From positions 1-41,475 of IMG/VR virus record IMGVR_UViG_3300044695_001474: a stretch of DNA of 41,475 nucleotides; one strand, written 5' to 3'. A program made the position numbers and the translations under genes. Below, one piece after another: positions 24,900 through 31,029 of the stretch. The notes under the pieces are model-generated. The model searched no databases, was not told the DNA's origin, and saw only the letters and a program-made list of their open reading frames with translations. The stretch comes from a virus. The first letter of the stretch is position 1, and every line of letters starts with the position of its first letter.

Positions 24900-26789
24900 T
24901 CACAATCTCGCTATTCGCTGTGCAGCAGCTAAATCATCTAGGTTAACAATGTACCTATCTTCAATTTGCTTCTGAGGTGTAAATTCGTTTTTCAAAAAGT
25001 TTGGCACATTTGCTGAAGTTAATAAAACATCACGGGCTACGATTTCACAGAACCAGAGCGCCATCACAGCGTCCATCTTTAATCTCTTGCCTTGAACTCC
25101 TGGTTGCCAAACAACCAATTGTTCTATTAACTTTTTAATATGTTCATTACGTGAAGCATCTGGTAACTCAATTATGTTATCGCCAGCATGCTTTAAGTTG
25201 TTATTGTTACCGTCACGTTTAATAACGGTTCCAAATAACGGAGCCAGAGAAGCTACACCAAACTCTGGGTCTTGTTTATTATTACCTGTGTAGTGAGGGC
25301 GGTAGTTAATACCGCGGGTAGACAAGAAGTTTCTAATCTCCTCGTCCTGGGTTAAGAAAAGCTGAAATGCGTTGGATTCAACGATGACAGTATGAGGCTT
25401 GTAAGCATCCGTCCATTCTCGAATCAAAGACCGAATCGCTGCAGGTGTGGGGCTGCTCATGACGTGAACGTCCATGACATAGCGCTTGTGTGTTCTGCGG
25501 TCGACTGCGTAAGCAACTGCTGCCGTGTCACCAGACATGGCTGGGTCTATACCAATAATGCGATAGAAGTTCTGTGCATTATCAGGATGACCCGCAGCGC
25601 CTGCAACTAACGCACCCGATTTTCTCATTCCGTTGACTGCGCCTCTGACGCACATCGGGTCGAAGATTGCATTCTCTGCGATATCGAGGTTCTGGTAAAC
25701 CAAAGACCATTTGGAGGGACCAGCCTCATTGCGGACCGCAGTAAGACGCGGTCCAGTCCATCGGTCAAAGAATCCATTCTCATCTGGGGTATCATCCTCA
25801 GTAAGTGGTTGCTCTGACTTAGCCCAAAGGGTTTTCCAATCCTTTGGATTGTCTGCGTATTCTAATACGGCAGGCATGGACAAATATGACCACGGAACAA
25901 TTCCGTCCGTGTAATGCTGTGTGTTACGAAGTTCTTTATATAGGTCGGTTGCAGATACGCGAGTTCCGACAACAAGAAGCTGACCCCCGCCTGGTGGTAG
26001 ACGAGAGGCAACTTCCTGTCGAATCCATTCCTGTTGCTTAGCCCACTCTCCCGCATTAGAGAGAGTGACCACGTCGTCAAGTACGATTAGGTCGGCGCGA
26101 GCGCCGTATACCTGACCACCCATACCGATAGCTTCAACGGTAGGGTCTTTAGCATCTGATTCGCGGACATCCGCGCCCAGATAAACTTTGTTAGCCGACC
26201 ACATGTCGGCGGTAGCTTTGTAACCATCGGTAGGACCAAAGGCTGCTTGTAGGTCTGCATACCGAGGATGAGTCAGGCGTTGCTTGATAGCATAAAGAAA
26301 CTTCTTAGCCTGCTCTTGGGTTTTGGAAATAACAATGACATTGATGTTTGGATTTTTGACTACGCGGTAGGTCACGTAGTTAATCGTGATGGTCATAGTC
26401 TTGGCGTGGTTTGGTGGAACATTTACCAAGAGGCGGGATAACCCCGCCGACCCTTTTTCGTATGTCATCGCTGGATGTATCCAACGAGGTTCTTTACCTT
26501 CCAACATATCGACCACGTTAAGCATGTGGTCCCATACCTTGGCTCCCAAGTATTTCTCAGAAAACTCTGCAAAGTCAGATAGACCAGACCGAGCTTCATC
26601 AGCGAGGTCGGATGTTCTTAACCGAGCGTTATCTATATAGGCAGCGAAGCCTTCAGCTTCGCGCCTCTGGGTGTCATACCAAGAACGAGAACGACCAATA
26701 ACCTTTAGGGCATCTACAATAGTGCGCCCTTGGCGCACCAAGTTAATCAGTTCTTTCCTGGCTTCTTCGGGGGTTAGGTTTCTTTCCAA
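24900..26789 (-). CDS. terL: Terminase large subunit with TerS-like N-terminal HTH
   Basis: A 629-residue protein. The ATPase half has Walker A PPNHAKT (about 125-131), the classic phage PP.H.KS form, and Walker B LIVLDD (about 234-239) with downstream coupling motif VVGTRVS. The RNase H-fold nuclease half opens with IGIDPAMSGD (about 412) and VIVESNA (about 469). Residues 5-55 (ARKELINLVRQGRTIVDALK, then SRSWYDTQRREAEGFAAYI) look like the helix-turn-helix of small terminase subunits, so recognition and packaging may be fused. The start is TTG 26789 with GGAG five bases upstream. Confidence 0.9.
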   Translation of the reverse strand: MERNLTPEEARKELINLVRQGRTIVDALKVIGRSRSWYDTQRREAEGFAAYIDNARLRTSDLADEARSGLSDFAEFSEKYLGAKVWDHMLNVVDMLEGKEPRWIHPAMTYEKGSAGLSRLLVNVPPNHAKTMTITINYVTYRVVKNPNINVIVISKTQEQAKKFLYAIKQRLTHPRYADLQAAFGPTDGYKATADMWSANKVYLGADVRESDAKDPTVEAIGMGGQVYGARADLIVLDDVVTLSNAGEWAKQQEWIRQEVASRLPPGGGQLLVVGTRVSATDLYKELRNTQHYTDGIVPWSYLSMPAVLEYADNPKDWKTLWAKSEQPLTEDDTPDENGFFDRWTGPRLTAVRNEAGPSKWSLVYQNLDIAENAIFDPMCVRGAVNGMRKSGALVAGAAGHPDNAQNFYRIIGIDPAMSGDTAAVAYAVDRRTHKRYVMDVHVMSSPTPAAIRSLIREWTDAYKPHTVIVESNAFQLFLTQDEEIRNFLSTRGINYRPHYTGNNKQDPEFGVASLAPLFGTVIKRDGNNNNLKHAGDNIIELPDASRNEHIKKLIEQLVVWQPGVQGKRLKMDAVMALWFCEIVARDVLLTSANVPNFLKNEFTPQKQIEDRYIVNLDDLAAAQRIARL

Positions 26790-26961
26790 GTCTTCTCCAG
26801 TAGCTGTAGGGGTCTACAGGGGTATAGACAGAAGTATCCCCACTATATGTTTTTAACCAAGTTAAAGCGGGCGTTAAGCCCGCGTTTACGGCTTCGTGGA
26901 ACTCAGCCGTTACACTTATATAGGGGTCTAGAGCGTCGGCGTGTTTCAAGGGGCAAATCAA
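26743..26961 (-). CDS. Small hypothetical protein upstream of TerL
   Basis: A 72-residue frame (MICPLKHADALDPYISVTAE...), with a proline/tyrosine-rich middle (YTPVDPYSYWRRLGKKPNPRR) and a basic end. Its last 47 bases overlap the TerL start in another frame and contain the TerL SD. The composition looks protein-like, but its own start (TTG 26961) has no SD. It could be read from a nearly leaderless mRNA, since a possible extended -10 (TG-T-TATACC) lies at about 26974-26979. It may also be a chance frame. Confidence 0.4.
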   Translation of the reverse strand: MICPLKHADALDPYISVTAEFHEAVNAGLTPALTWLKTYSGDTSVYTPVDPYSYWRRLGKKPNPRRSQERTD

Positions 26962-26973
26962 ACTTTTTTTCTT

Positions 26974-26982
26974 GGTATAACA
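26974..26982 (-). promoter_or_regulatory. Possible extended -10 promoter for the structural operon
   Basis: On the minus strand TGTTATACC gives an extended TG-N-TATACC -10 element. There is no good -35 hexamer. It would start transcription near 26967, at the head of the structural operon and a few bases from TTG 26961. This is weak evidence on its own. Confidence 0.3.
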
Positions 26983-27029
26983 AAAGTCCTGGTCAGAGCT
27001 GGTTTTCTGGTGAAAATATTTTCGATGAT

Positions 27030-27055
27030 AGTGGGGGGCGGGCGGGGGGTGGACC
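27030..27055 (+). other. G-rich tract with G-quadruplex potential
   Basis: Runs of six, three and six G separated by single C (27033-27049) give four G3 tracts with 1-base or split loops. It lies in the roughly 230-base non-coding space between TerL and the 89-aa gene. In phages this stretch often holds packaging or transcription signals, but nothing here proves a pac or cos site. Confidence 0.4.
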
Positions 27056-27089
27056 TAAAAAACCCTGGGGTCGTCAAGGGCGCGGGCAT

Positions 27090-27112
27090 AAAAAAAGGGG
27101 GCAAACGCCCCC
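27090..27112 (-). terminator. Strong intrinsic terminator after the 89-aa gene
   Basis: On the minus strand GGGGGC, loop GTTT, GCCCCC, followed directly by seven T. It lies 80 bases past the stop of the 27194-27463 gene and separates it from the TerL operon. Confidence 0.85.
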
Positions 27113-27136
27113 ATTCTCCCCACAAAAACAGTCGCC

Positions 27137-27179
27137 CACACAGGAGAAACCCCTCCCCCACTGTGTGTGAGAGAGGGGT
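27137..27179. other. Interleaved inverted repeats (possible pseudoknot) in a 3' untranslated region
   Basis: CACACAG 27137-27143 pairs with CTGTGTG 27161-27167, and ACCCCTC 27149-27155 pairs with GAGGGGT 27173-27179. The two 7-bp stems interleave with three 5-base spacers, the layout of an H-type pseudoknot. The region is low-complexity, so chance is possible. Confidence 0.3.
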
Positions 27180-27193
27180 GTCCGCTGACTATC

Positions 27194-27463
27194 CTATAGG
27201 GCGATTCGCTTCATTACTACGCGACAAGTAGCGGTGATGATGCTGAACTCCGCGACCCCGCGATTCTCTTCGATGTCATACACAATTCCTACGCGACCCT
27301 TACCTAGTGGAACTAGGTCACCGATTCGCGCATCCTCAAGCAAGACCAAGTCGCAATCGGGCGCATGGTCGAGAGATGGTATTCCGTAAGAATGCTTCAC
27401 CTCTGCGACGTGCGCCTTCAAGTTTACGAGTAGGTCATCGTGTGTCCATGCTGTTGCTGCCAT
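27194..27463 (-). CDS. Hypothetical 89-aa protein, single-gene transcription unit
   Basis: MAATAWTHDDLLVNLKAHVA..., then a beta-rich C-terminal half (LEDARIGDLVPLGKGRVGIV, FSIITATCRVVMKRIAL) that reads like a small barrel. Start ATG 27463 has AGGAG seven bases upstream; the frame stays open further but that part has no SD and biased, non-coding-like content. It has its own TTGACA-18-TATTCT promoter, a leader hairpin and a strong terminator, so it is transcribed alone and divergently from the early operon. A regulatory role is inferred from position only. Confidence 0.75.
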   Translation of the reverse strand: MAATAWTHDDLLVNLKAHVAEVKHSYGIPSLDHAPDCDLVLLEDARIGDLVPLGKGRVGIVYDIEENRGVAEFSIITATCRVVMKRIAL

Positions 27464-27485
27464 GATTGAACTCCTTGCTAATTCA

Positions 27486-27502
27486 CCGAACCCAGCGTTC
27501 GG
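27486..27502 (-). promoter_or_regulatory. Leader hairpin of the 89-aa gene
   Basis: CCGAAC and GTTCGG form a perfect 6-bp stem with a 5-base loop. It begins about five bases after the predicted start of the minus transcript and about 23 bases before the coding start. It could be an operator or an mRNA-protecting 5' stem. Confidence 0.45.
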
Positions 27503-27513
27503 CGATGGAATAC

Positions 27514-27543
27514 AGAATACACGATGAGCCCCACACCTGTCAA
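27514..27543 (-). promoter_or_regulatory. Sigma70-type promoter, minus strand
   Basis: The minus strand reads TTGACA (27543-27538), 18 bases, then TATTCT (27519-27514). The -35 is a perfect consensus and the -10 matches 4 of 6. It would serve the 89-aa gene. Confidence 0.7.
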
Positions 27544-27594
27544 ATCTGGCTGTCTGGCTGAGCGTAAATACGGCGTGTCTAACGTAGCACCTAA

Positions 27595-27630
27595 CACATG
27601 ACACATGACCCGACACACATGGCACATGAC
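27595..27630. repeat. Seven-bp direct repeat array (ACACATG heptamers)
   Basis: CACATG(A/G)C occurs at 27595, 27602, 27616 and 27623, all on one 7-base register; the unit at 27609 is degenerate. The array sits between the two divergent promoters. Such iterated sites usually bind a regulator or a replication initiator. Confidence 0.6.
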
Positions 27631-27683
27631 ATACACGCCACACCCACATCACGCGCCTGTCTACACGCATAGCGTATGTGCTA

Positions 27684-27713
27684 TTGACAGCTCGCACGTG
27701 CATGGGCTATTCA
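27684..27713 (+). promoter_or_regulatory. Sigma70-type promoter of the early operon
   Basis: TTGACA at 27684-27689, an 18-base spacer, then TATTCA at 27708-27713. It has the same -35, spacer length and TATTC core as the divergent minus promoter. It points into the early operon, with stem-loop 1 in its leader. Confidence 0.65.
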
Positions 27714-27737
27714 TTGCGTATACACACATCTCAAGAT

Positions 27738-27756
27738 AGCAGAACGTAGTTCTGCT
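27738..27756 (+). repeat. Stem-loop element, copy 1
   Basis: AGCAGAAC, loop GTA, GTTCTGCT: a perfect 8-bp stem preceded by CAAGAT and followed by TATATAT. It lies 49 bases before the first early gene. See the findings for the four-copy comparison. Confidence 0.8.
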
Positions 27757-27804
27757 TATATATGTCGAGCCAGTCGGAAATCCTGACGGCAGAAAGGAAC
27801 CACC

Positions 27805-28050
27805 ATGAGAAAAGTAGCAACCGAAACCCTAAGCGGTGTCGTGAAGAACGGCACTGTCCACATCTCCAAGGCAGACGACAAGCGCGTCTTCGCCAAGGTT
27901 CGCATCACCACACCAACCGCCAAATCTTCGAAGAAGATTGAGGCAATCCTCAAGGCGATGGGGCAATACCCAAACTTTGACAAGGTTCTCGCAGCCGTGC
28001 TCAAGGTCGAACCAAACGCATACCTAACACTGAAAGGCGGTGCTCGCTAA
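27805..28050 (+). CDS. Early operon gene 1, hypothetical (81 aa)
   Basis: MRKVATETLSGVVKNGTVHI, with strands then a helical end (IEAILKAMGQYPNFDKVLAA). Basic overall and probably nucleic-acid-facing, but no known motif. It is the first gene of the early operon, under the TTGACA promoter. SD AAAGGA lies eight bases before ATG 27805. Its last base overlaps the next start (TAATG). Confidence 0.7.
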   Translation: MRKVATETLSGVVKNGTVHISKADDKRVFAKVRITTPTAKSSKKIEAILKAMGQYPNFDKVLAAVLKVEPNAYLTLKGGAR

Positions 28051-28226
28051 TGAGTAACGACACAGCACTATCCATCTTGCTTGTTTGCCTATTGGCAATG
28101 ACGTTCATGATTGGTGCTCTTATGGGCATGATGCGACGCGACACAGAGTGGCGCAGGCATCTCAAGATAGCAGACCAAAGGTCTGCTGATATAGACAACC
28201 ACTGGGAAACGGCAATCCGTGGCTAG
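28050..28226 (+). CDS. Small single-pass membrane protein (58 aa)
   Basis: MSNDTALSILLVCLLAMTFM plus IGALMGMM makes one hydrophobic span (about residues 6-27), followed by a charged, Arg-rich cytoplasmic-type tail. It is coupled to the previous gene by TAATG. The second stem-loop copy lies inside its coding sequence and encodes IADQRSAD, so the element is constrained as both RNA or DNA and protein here. The function is unknown; host-membrane takeover or exclusion is possible. Confidence 0.7.
   Translation: MSNDTALSILLVCLLAMTFMIGALMGMMRRDTEWRRHLKIADQRSADIDNHWETAIRG
28169..28187 (+). repeat. Stem-loop element, copy 2 (inside a coding sequence)
   Basis: AGCAGACC, loop AAA, GGTCTGCT: a perfect 8-bp stem preceded by CTCAAGAT and followed by GATATAG. 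It lies within the 58-aa membrane gene, 31 bases before the GTG of the next gene. Confidence 0.8.
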
Positions 28227-28305
28227 TGAATCAACCAACCCGACGGAGGTGGTCATCAAATGCGGTGACTGCCTCCGTCCCGAATGCGAAGGATGTGAGT
28301 ACTGA
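28219..28305 (+). CDS. Cys-rich 28-aa microprotein
   Basis: From GTG 28219: a short polar N-terminus, then KCGDCLRPECEGCEY. The two CxxC pairs (C-x2-C-x4-C-x2-C) would suit one zinc ion, a minimal zinc knuckle. It overlaps the previous gene by 8 bases in another frame. Its TGA shares a base with the next ATG (TGATG). The start codon is uncertain because the SD is weak. Confidence 0.5.
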   Translation: MASESTNPTEVVIKCGDCLRPECEGCEY

Positions 28306-28487
28306 TGAACTACAAAGTAGCAATCAACTGGCAAGAAGATGAGAACTCGCCCACTGGCACGATGTATTGGGTCGAGGTAATGAAACTCGATGACTGGAAT
28401 ACAGTCATTGTGGAAACAAAGCACCACACCTTGAGTGTCGCATGGGGCGACGCTCTCGCAGAACTGCAACACAAGGGAGAAATCTAA
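28305..28487 (+). CDS. Early hypothetical protein (60 aa)
   Basis: MNYKVAINWQEDENSPTGTM..., a small alternating-strand protein with Trp residues at strand ends and a short C-terminal helix (AWGDALAELQHKGEI). It is coupled at both ends (TGATG, TAATG). Not recognised. Confidence 0.65.
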   Translation: MNYKVAINWQEDENSPTGTMYWVEVMKLDDWNTVIVETKHHTLSVAWGDALAELQHKGEI

Positions 28488-28813
28488 TGACCGTTTGGGA
28501 AAAAGGCGACAGCGATGTAATCGCTGAGCACATAGCGGAACAATTCGCTACCGACTGGCTACTGGTCATTGAAAATGACCGTGATTGCTGGACACAATTG
28601 ATAGATGATGCCAAGTCTATGGACTTGAATGTCATCTCACTTACAGCCTATCTCCGCGAGGAATGGGATGTACTTATCGACCAAATGGAAACACAAGTTT
28701 CCAAGATTTCTGACGTGGCTTGCTTGTTGCTACGTCAGATGCTCGTGATGGGTGACCGCCCATTCGAGTTGATTGCCCGCCATGTAATCGAACGAATCAA
28801 GGAGGAAAAATAA
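28487..28813 (+). CDS. Early hypothetical protein (108 aa)
   Basis: MTVWEKGDSDVIAEHIAEQF..., almost all helical and acidic, ending LIARHVIERIKEEK. No catalytic motif. The start is the ATG overlapping the previous stop (TAATG), with AAGGGAG eight bases upstream. A protein-binding, host-takeover role would fit size and charge but is only inferred. Confidence 0.7.
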   Translation: MTVWEKGDSDVIAEHIAEQFATDWLLVIENDRDCWTQLIDDAKSMDLNVISLTAYLREEWDVLIDQMETQVSKISDVACLLLRQMLVMGDRPFELIARHVIERIKEEK

Positions 28814-29214
28814 TGGGTCAATACCATGTCCTTGTCAATTATGACAAGAAAGAAGTAGTCGAGCCTTATGGATTAGGGCTTGGCGCAAAGCAAGTTGAAC
28901 AACTAGGCGCGTTCAAAGGAACGATTGCCGATGCAATGTATCTGCTCGTGATGACTAGCCCTGCTCGTGGAGGTGGCGACCTGCCACTGACTGGCGTGTC
29001 TGGGCGATGGGCTGGCGATAGAGTCATGATTGTCGGTGATTACACCGAAGATAGCGACGTGCCATCTATCCCAAACGTAAGCAAGTTATACAACGGCGAT
29101 TACCTAGACATCAGCAACCAAGTTGCTGAGGCATTACAAATAGCGTTCGGAAGAAATGTTCGGGAGTCAAGTTGGCATCCCGACTACGTCGACAAGGAGG
29201 AAACACATGCCTAA
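28813..29214 (+). CDS. Conserved actinophage-type protein (MGQYH family), 133 aa
   Basis: MGQYHVLVNYDKKEVVEPYG followed by GLGAKQVEQLGAFKGTIADA and, later, RWAGDRVMIVGDYTEDSD. The MGQYH.LVN.DK start and the central AGDRV..VGDY part belong to a family seen widely in actinophages, often near early genes. The function is unknown; the strand-rich core suggests a globular enzyme-like or ligand-binding fold. SD GGAGG lies close before ATG 28813, which overlaps the previous stop. Confidence 0.75.
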   Translation: MGQYHVLVNYDKKEVVEPYGLGLGAKQVEQLGAFKGTIADAMYLLVMTSPARGGGDLPLTGVSGRWAGDRVMIVGDYTEDSDVPSIPNVSKLYNGDYLDISNQVAEALQIAFGRNVRESSWHPDYVDKEETHA

Positions 29215-29425
29215 GTATCTCGTATGGCAGAAGCGCGAGTTCATGTTCTACCAAGAGGTAGAAGCGGACTCAAAAGAAAAAGCAATAGACATCGCCTTCG
29301 AAGAAGGTGATTGGGAACAAGACCAAAACTATGCCGAGCATGAATACACAGTCGAGCTCGTGCCTAGCGAACTACAACCAGAGGTTGATGACCTCATCAA
29401 ATCAGAGGAGGAAAGCAATGGGTAA
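29207..29425 (+). CDS. Early hypothetical protein (72 aa)
   Basis: MPKYLVWQKREFMFYQEVEA followed by SKEKAIDIAFEEGDWEQ. The pattern strand - (V/E)EA-S-EEA - helix - W is that of small phage proteins of the DpnD/PcfM-like group, but I would not assign it. Acidic. SD AAGGAGG lies six bases before ATG 29207; overlaps the previous gene by 8. Confidence 0.7.
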   Translation: MPKYLVWQKREFMFYQEVEADSKEKAIDIAFEEGDWEQDQNYAEHEYTVELVPSELQPEVDDLIKSEEESNG

Positions 29426-29705
29426 CAACATGTCGCAAGACCTAGCAGAGAATGTCATAGACATTCGGCAATCAATCACCATCCAGTTGCGAAGCAACCA
29501 CTATCCACCAGTACCACTATCCATGGTGGAACCATGCATCGAGGCAATCTATGCGGTATCAGAAGGCGATACGCAGAGAGCAATCCAACTACCCGACGGC
29601 GTAACGTGGCGTGGCTCAGTGACAGCGCCTGCGTATGCGATAGTCGAAGGGCATCACCTCGGACCATGGTGTTCATACGATGATAGCGATGACTATGACT
29701 ACTAA
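29418..29705 (+). CDS. Early hypothetical protein (95 aa)
   Basis: MGNNMSQDLAENVIDIRQSI..., mixed helix/strand, with an acidic Tyr/Asp-rich C-terminal tail (YDDSDDYDY). SD GAGGAGG lies six bases before ATG 29418 inside the previous gene. No family is recognised. Confidence 0.7.
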   Translation: MGNNMSQDLAENVIDIRQSITIQLRSNHYPPVPLSMVEPCIEAIYAVSEGDTQRAIQLPDGVTWRGSVTAPAYAIVEGHHLGPWCSYDDSDDYDY

Positions 29706-29880
29706 GCACATCATGGACATGAGCGCAGATGAACTGGCTCAACTCACCTGCTTCGGATACGAAGGACACCCATGCACTAACACGATGGATGAGTATGGCT
29801 GTCGCAATTCCATGAAAGACAATGAACCATTCTGTTCAGAATGCTGTGCCGATACTACCGATGGCATGTGCTGCGGGTAG
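29680..29880 (+). CDS. Cys-rich early protein (66 aa)
   Basis: Contains TCFGYEGHPCTNTMDEYGCRN and later FCSECCADTTDGMCCG: eight or nine cysteines in the last 45 residues, enough for two zinc sites or several disulphides. In the cytoplasm zinc is more likely. Start is not settled (ATG 29680, 29689 or 29695). It overlaps the previous gene by 26 bases or less. The function is unknown. Confidence 0.65.
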   Translation: MIAMTMTTKHIMDMSADELAQLTCFGYEGHPCTNTMDEYGCRNSMKDNEPFCSECCADTTDGMCCG

Positions 29881-29893
29881 TGCGTATCAAGAT

Positions 29894-29912
29894 AGCACAT
29901 CAAAGATGTGCT
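29894..29912 (+). repeat. Stem-loop element, copy 3
   Basis: AGCACATC, loop AAA, GATGTGCT, with CAAGAT before and TTATATATAGG after. It lies 34 bases before ATG 29947. It is identical to copy 4 over 33 bases (29891-29923). Confidence 0.85.
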
Positions 29913-29946
29913 TTATATATAGGGCAACTCAACGAAAGGAGAAGCA

Positions 29947-30654
29947 ATGCCGAAACTAAAAAGGTCTAACGACCGCAAGGTAACCAACATGGCAACACCG
30001 AATGGCAAGCGGTCAGCGATTGCTAACACGTTCGGTCTGCCTAGTGGCAAGCAATACTCTTGCCCATATGCAACCAGTATCTGCGAGAAGATTTGCTACG
30101 CAGGTAAACTGGAAAAGATGTATACCTCAGTTCGTGAAGTGTTACTTCACAACTGGAATTCGTTACGCAACGCCGACAAGTATGACATGTGGGCAATGCT
30201 TGACACCATGATTCTAGATTTCAAATCAGACTGCGACACCAAAGGTGTCGAGAAACTATTCCGCATCCACTGGGACGGTGACTTCTTCAATGCCGATTAC
30301 ATCTGGGCGTGGAAGGTAGTCATCGAGAACAACACCGACACTCAGTTCTGGGTGTACACACGCAACCCTGACGCAGCTCGTGCGTTACGTGACATTCCCA
30401 ATCTCTCGCTGTATTACTCTGCAGATGCAGAGAACTGGGAGTTCGCACCGCAAGGTGTGAAGATTGCATACCTTGGTGACACCTTCGGTGCTGCCAAGCA
30501 AGCAATGCTAGCCATGACAGGCAAGCCAGGTGCTTCCTGTCCCGAACAACTCAAGCGCATTCCACTCATCTCCGAAAAGGGTGGAGCCTGTGCGGTATGC
30601 CGTCTATGTGTAGACGGTAAGTCCGACATTCGATTCAGTATCTCAAAGAGATAG
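29947..30654 (+). CDS. GP88-like phage protein with clustered cysteines
   Basis: A 235-residue protein. N-terminal CPYATSICEKICYAGK (Cys at about 39, 46, 50), central FRIHWDGDFFNADYIWAW and QFWVYTRNP, and C-terminal CPEQ...CAVCRLCVDG with ISFSISKR-like end. The C-x6-C-x3-C(Y) cluster plus R(I/V)H..GDFF...Y..AW and Y.YTR motifs are those I know from the GP88 family (mycobacteriophage L5 gp88). The cysteines could hold an Fe-S cluster. The function is not established. SD AAAGGAG lies just before the ATG. Confidence 0.75.
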   Translation: MPKLKRSNDRKVTNMATPNGKRSAIANTFGLPSGKQYSCPYATSICEKICYAGKLEKMYTSVREVLLHNWNSLRNADKYDMWAMLDTMILDFKSDCDTKGVEKLFRIHWDGDFFNADYIWAWKVVIENNTDTQFWVYTRNPDAARALRDIPNLSLYYSADAENWEFAPQGVKIAYLGDTFGAAKQAMLAMTGKPGASCPEQLKRIPLISEKGGACAVCRLCVDGKSDIRFSISKR

Positions 30655-30662
30655 GAGTAAAC

Positions 30663-30968
30663 ATGGAACCATCATTCAGAATCACGCAAGTAGAAACACT
30701 GCTCACTGCATACGTAGATGCGGTGCATCGTAGCGGTATGACTGACCTTGCCATATGGCAATCACTCGAACCGCTATACCAAAGACCCGAAGAGTATGAC
30801 CTCGTGCTTACATCCACACGTGAAGAAGCCTTCGACCGTATGGTCAAGGATAACTGGAGCGTGAACATGGGCGACCACTTCTTCGGACTGGACTATGAAA
30901 CCATCGACGAACTAGTGCTGGAATATCTAGTCGACAACCATCTCGCAACCCGCGTAGATGAATCTTGA
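30663..30968 (+). CDS. Early hypothetical protein (101 aa)
   Basis: MEPSFRITQVETLLTAYVDA..., acidic and helical. The mid-part has TREEAFDRMVKDNWSVNMGD, and a C-terminal DYETIDELVLEYLVDNHLA. Its TGA stop is part of stem-loop copy 4. SD GGAG lies six bases before ATG. Not recognised. Confidence 0.7.
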   Translation: MEPSFRITQVETLLTAYVDAVHRSGMTDLAIWQSLEPLYQRPEEYDLVLTSTREEAFDRMVKDNWSVNMGDHFFGLDYETIDELVLEYLVDNHLATRVDES

Positions 30969-30969
30969 T

Positions 30970-30988
30970 AGCACATCAAAGATGTGCT
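30970..30988 (+). repeat. Stem-loop element, copy 4
   Basis: The stem and loop are the same as copy 3. Here the left flank is TTGATA, a good -35-like hexamer, and TATATA follows after 19 bases. It lies 42 bases before ATG 31030. Confidence 0.85.
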
Positions 30989-31029
30989 TTATATATAGGA
31001 AGCAAGACCCAAACAAAGGAGGCAACACA

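Larger units (their letters stand above)
27464..27804. promoter_or_regulatory. Divergent regulatory hub (non-coding, about 340 bp)
   Basis: No gene is visible here. It holds a leader hairpin (27486-27502), a minus promoter (27514-27543), a heptamer repeat array (27595-27630), a plus promoter (27684-27713) and stem-loop element 1 (27738-27756). Spacing, repeats and position make it the main early control region and possibly a replication start. Confidence 0.7.

Noticed and set aside
127-26866. A 14-base string (TTTTTAACCAAGTT) shared by the regions upstream of the nuclease and TerL genes
   Set aside because: Several 14-base matches are expected by chance in 41 kb, the TerL-side copy lies in a probable coding frame, and no promoter spacing fits both.
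26847-27231. Overlapping plus-strand frames near the TerL start
   Set aside because: They cross a terminator and G-rich tract, lack ribosome sites, and have Pro/Arg/Gly-biased content typical of GC-rich non-coding DNA.
27194-27703. Extended 169-aa version of the 89-aa minus-strand gene
   Set aside because: The added N-terminal part crosses two predicted promoters and the heptamer array, has no ribosome site and reads like non-coding sequence; ATG 27463 has a good AGGAG.
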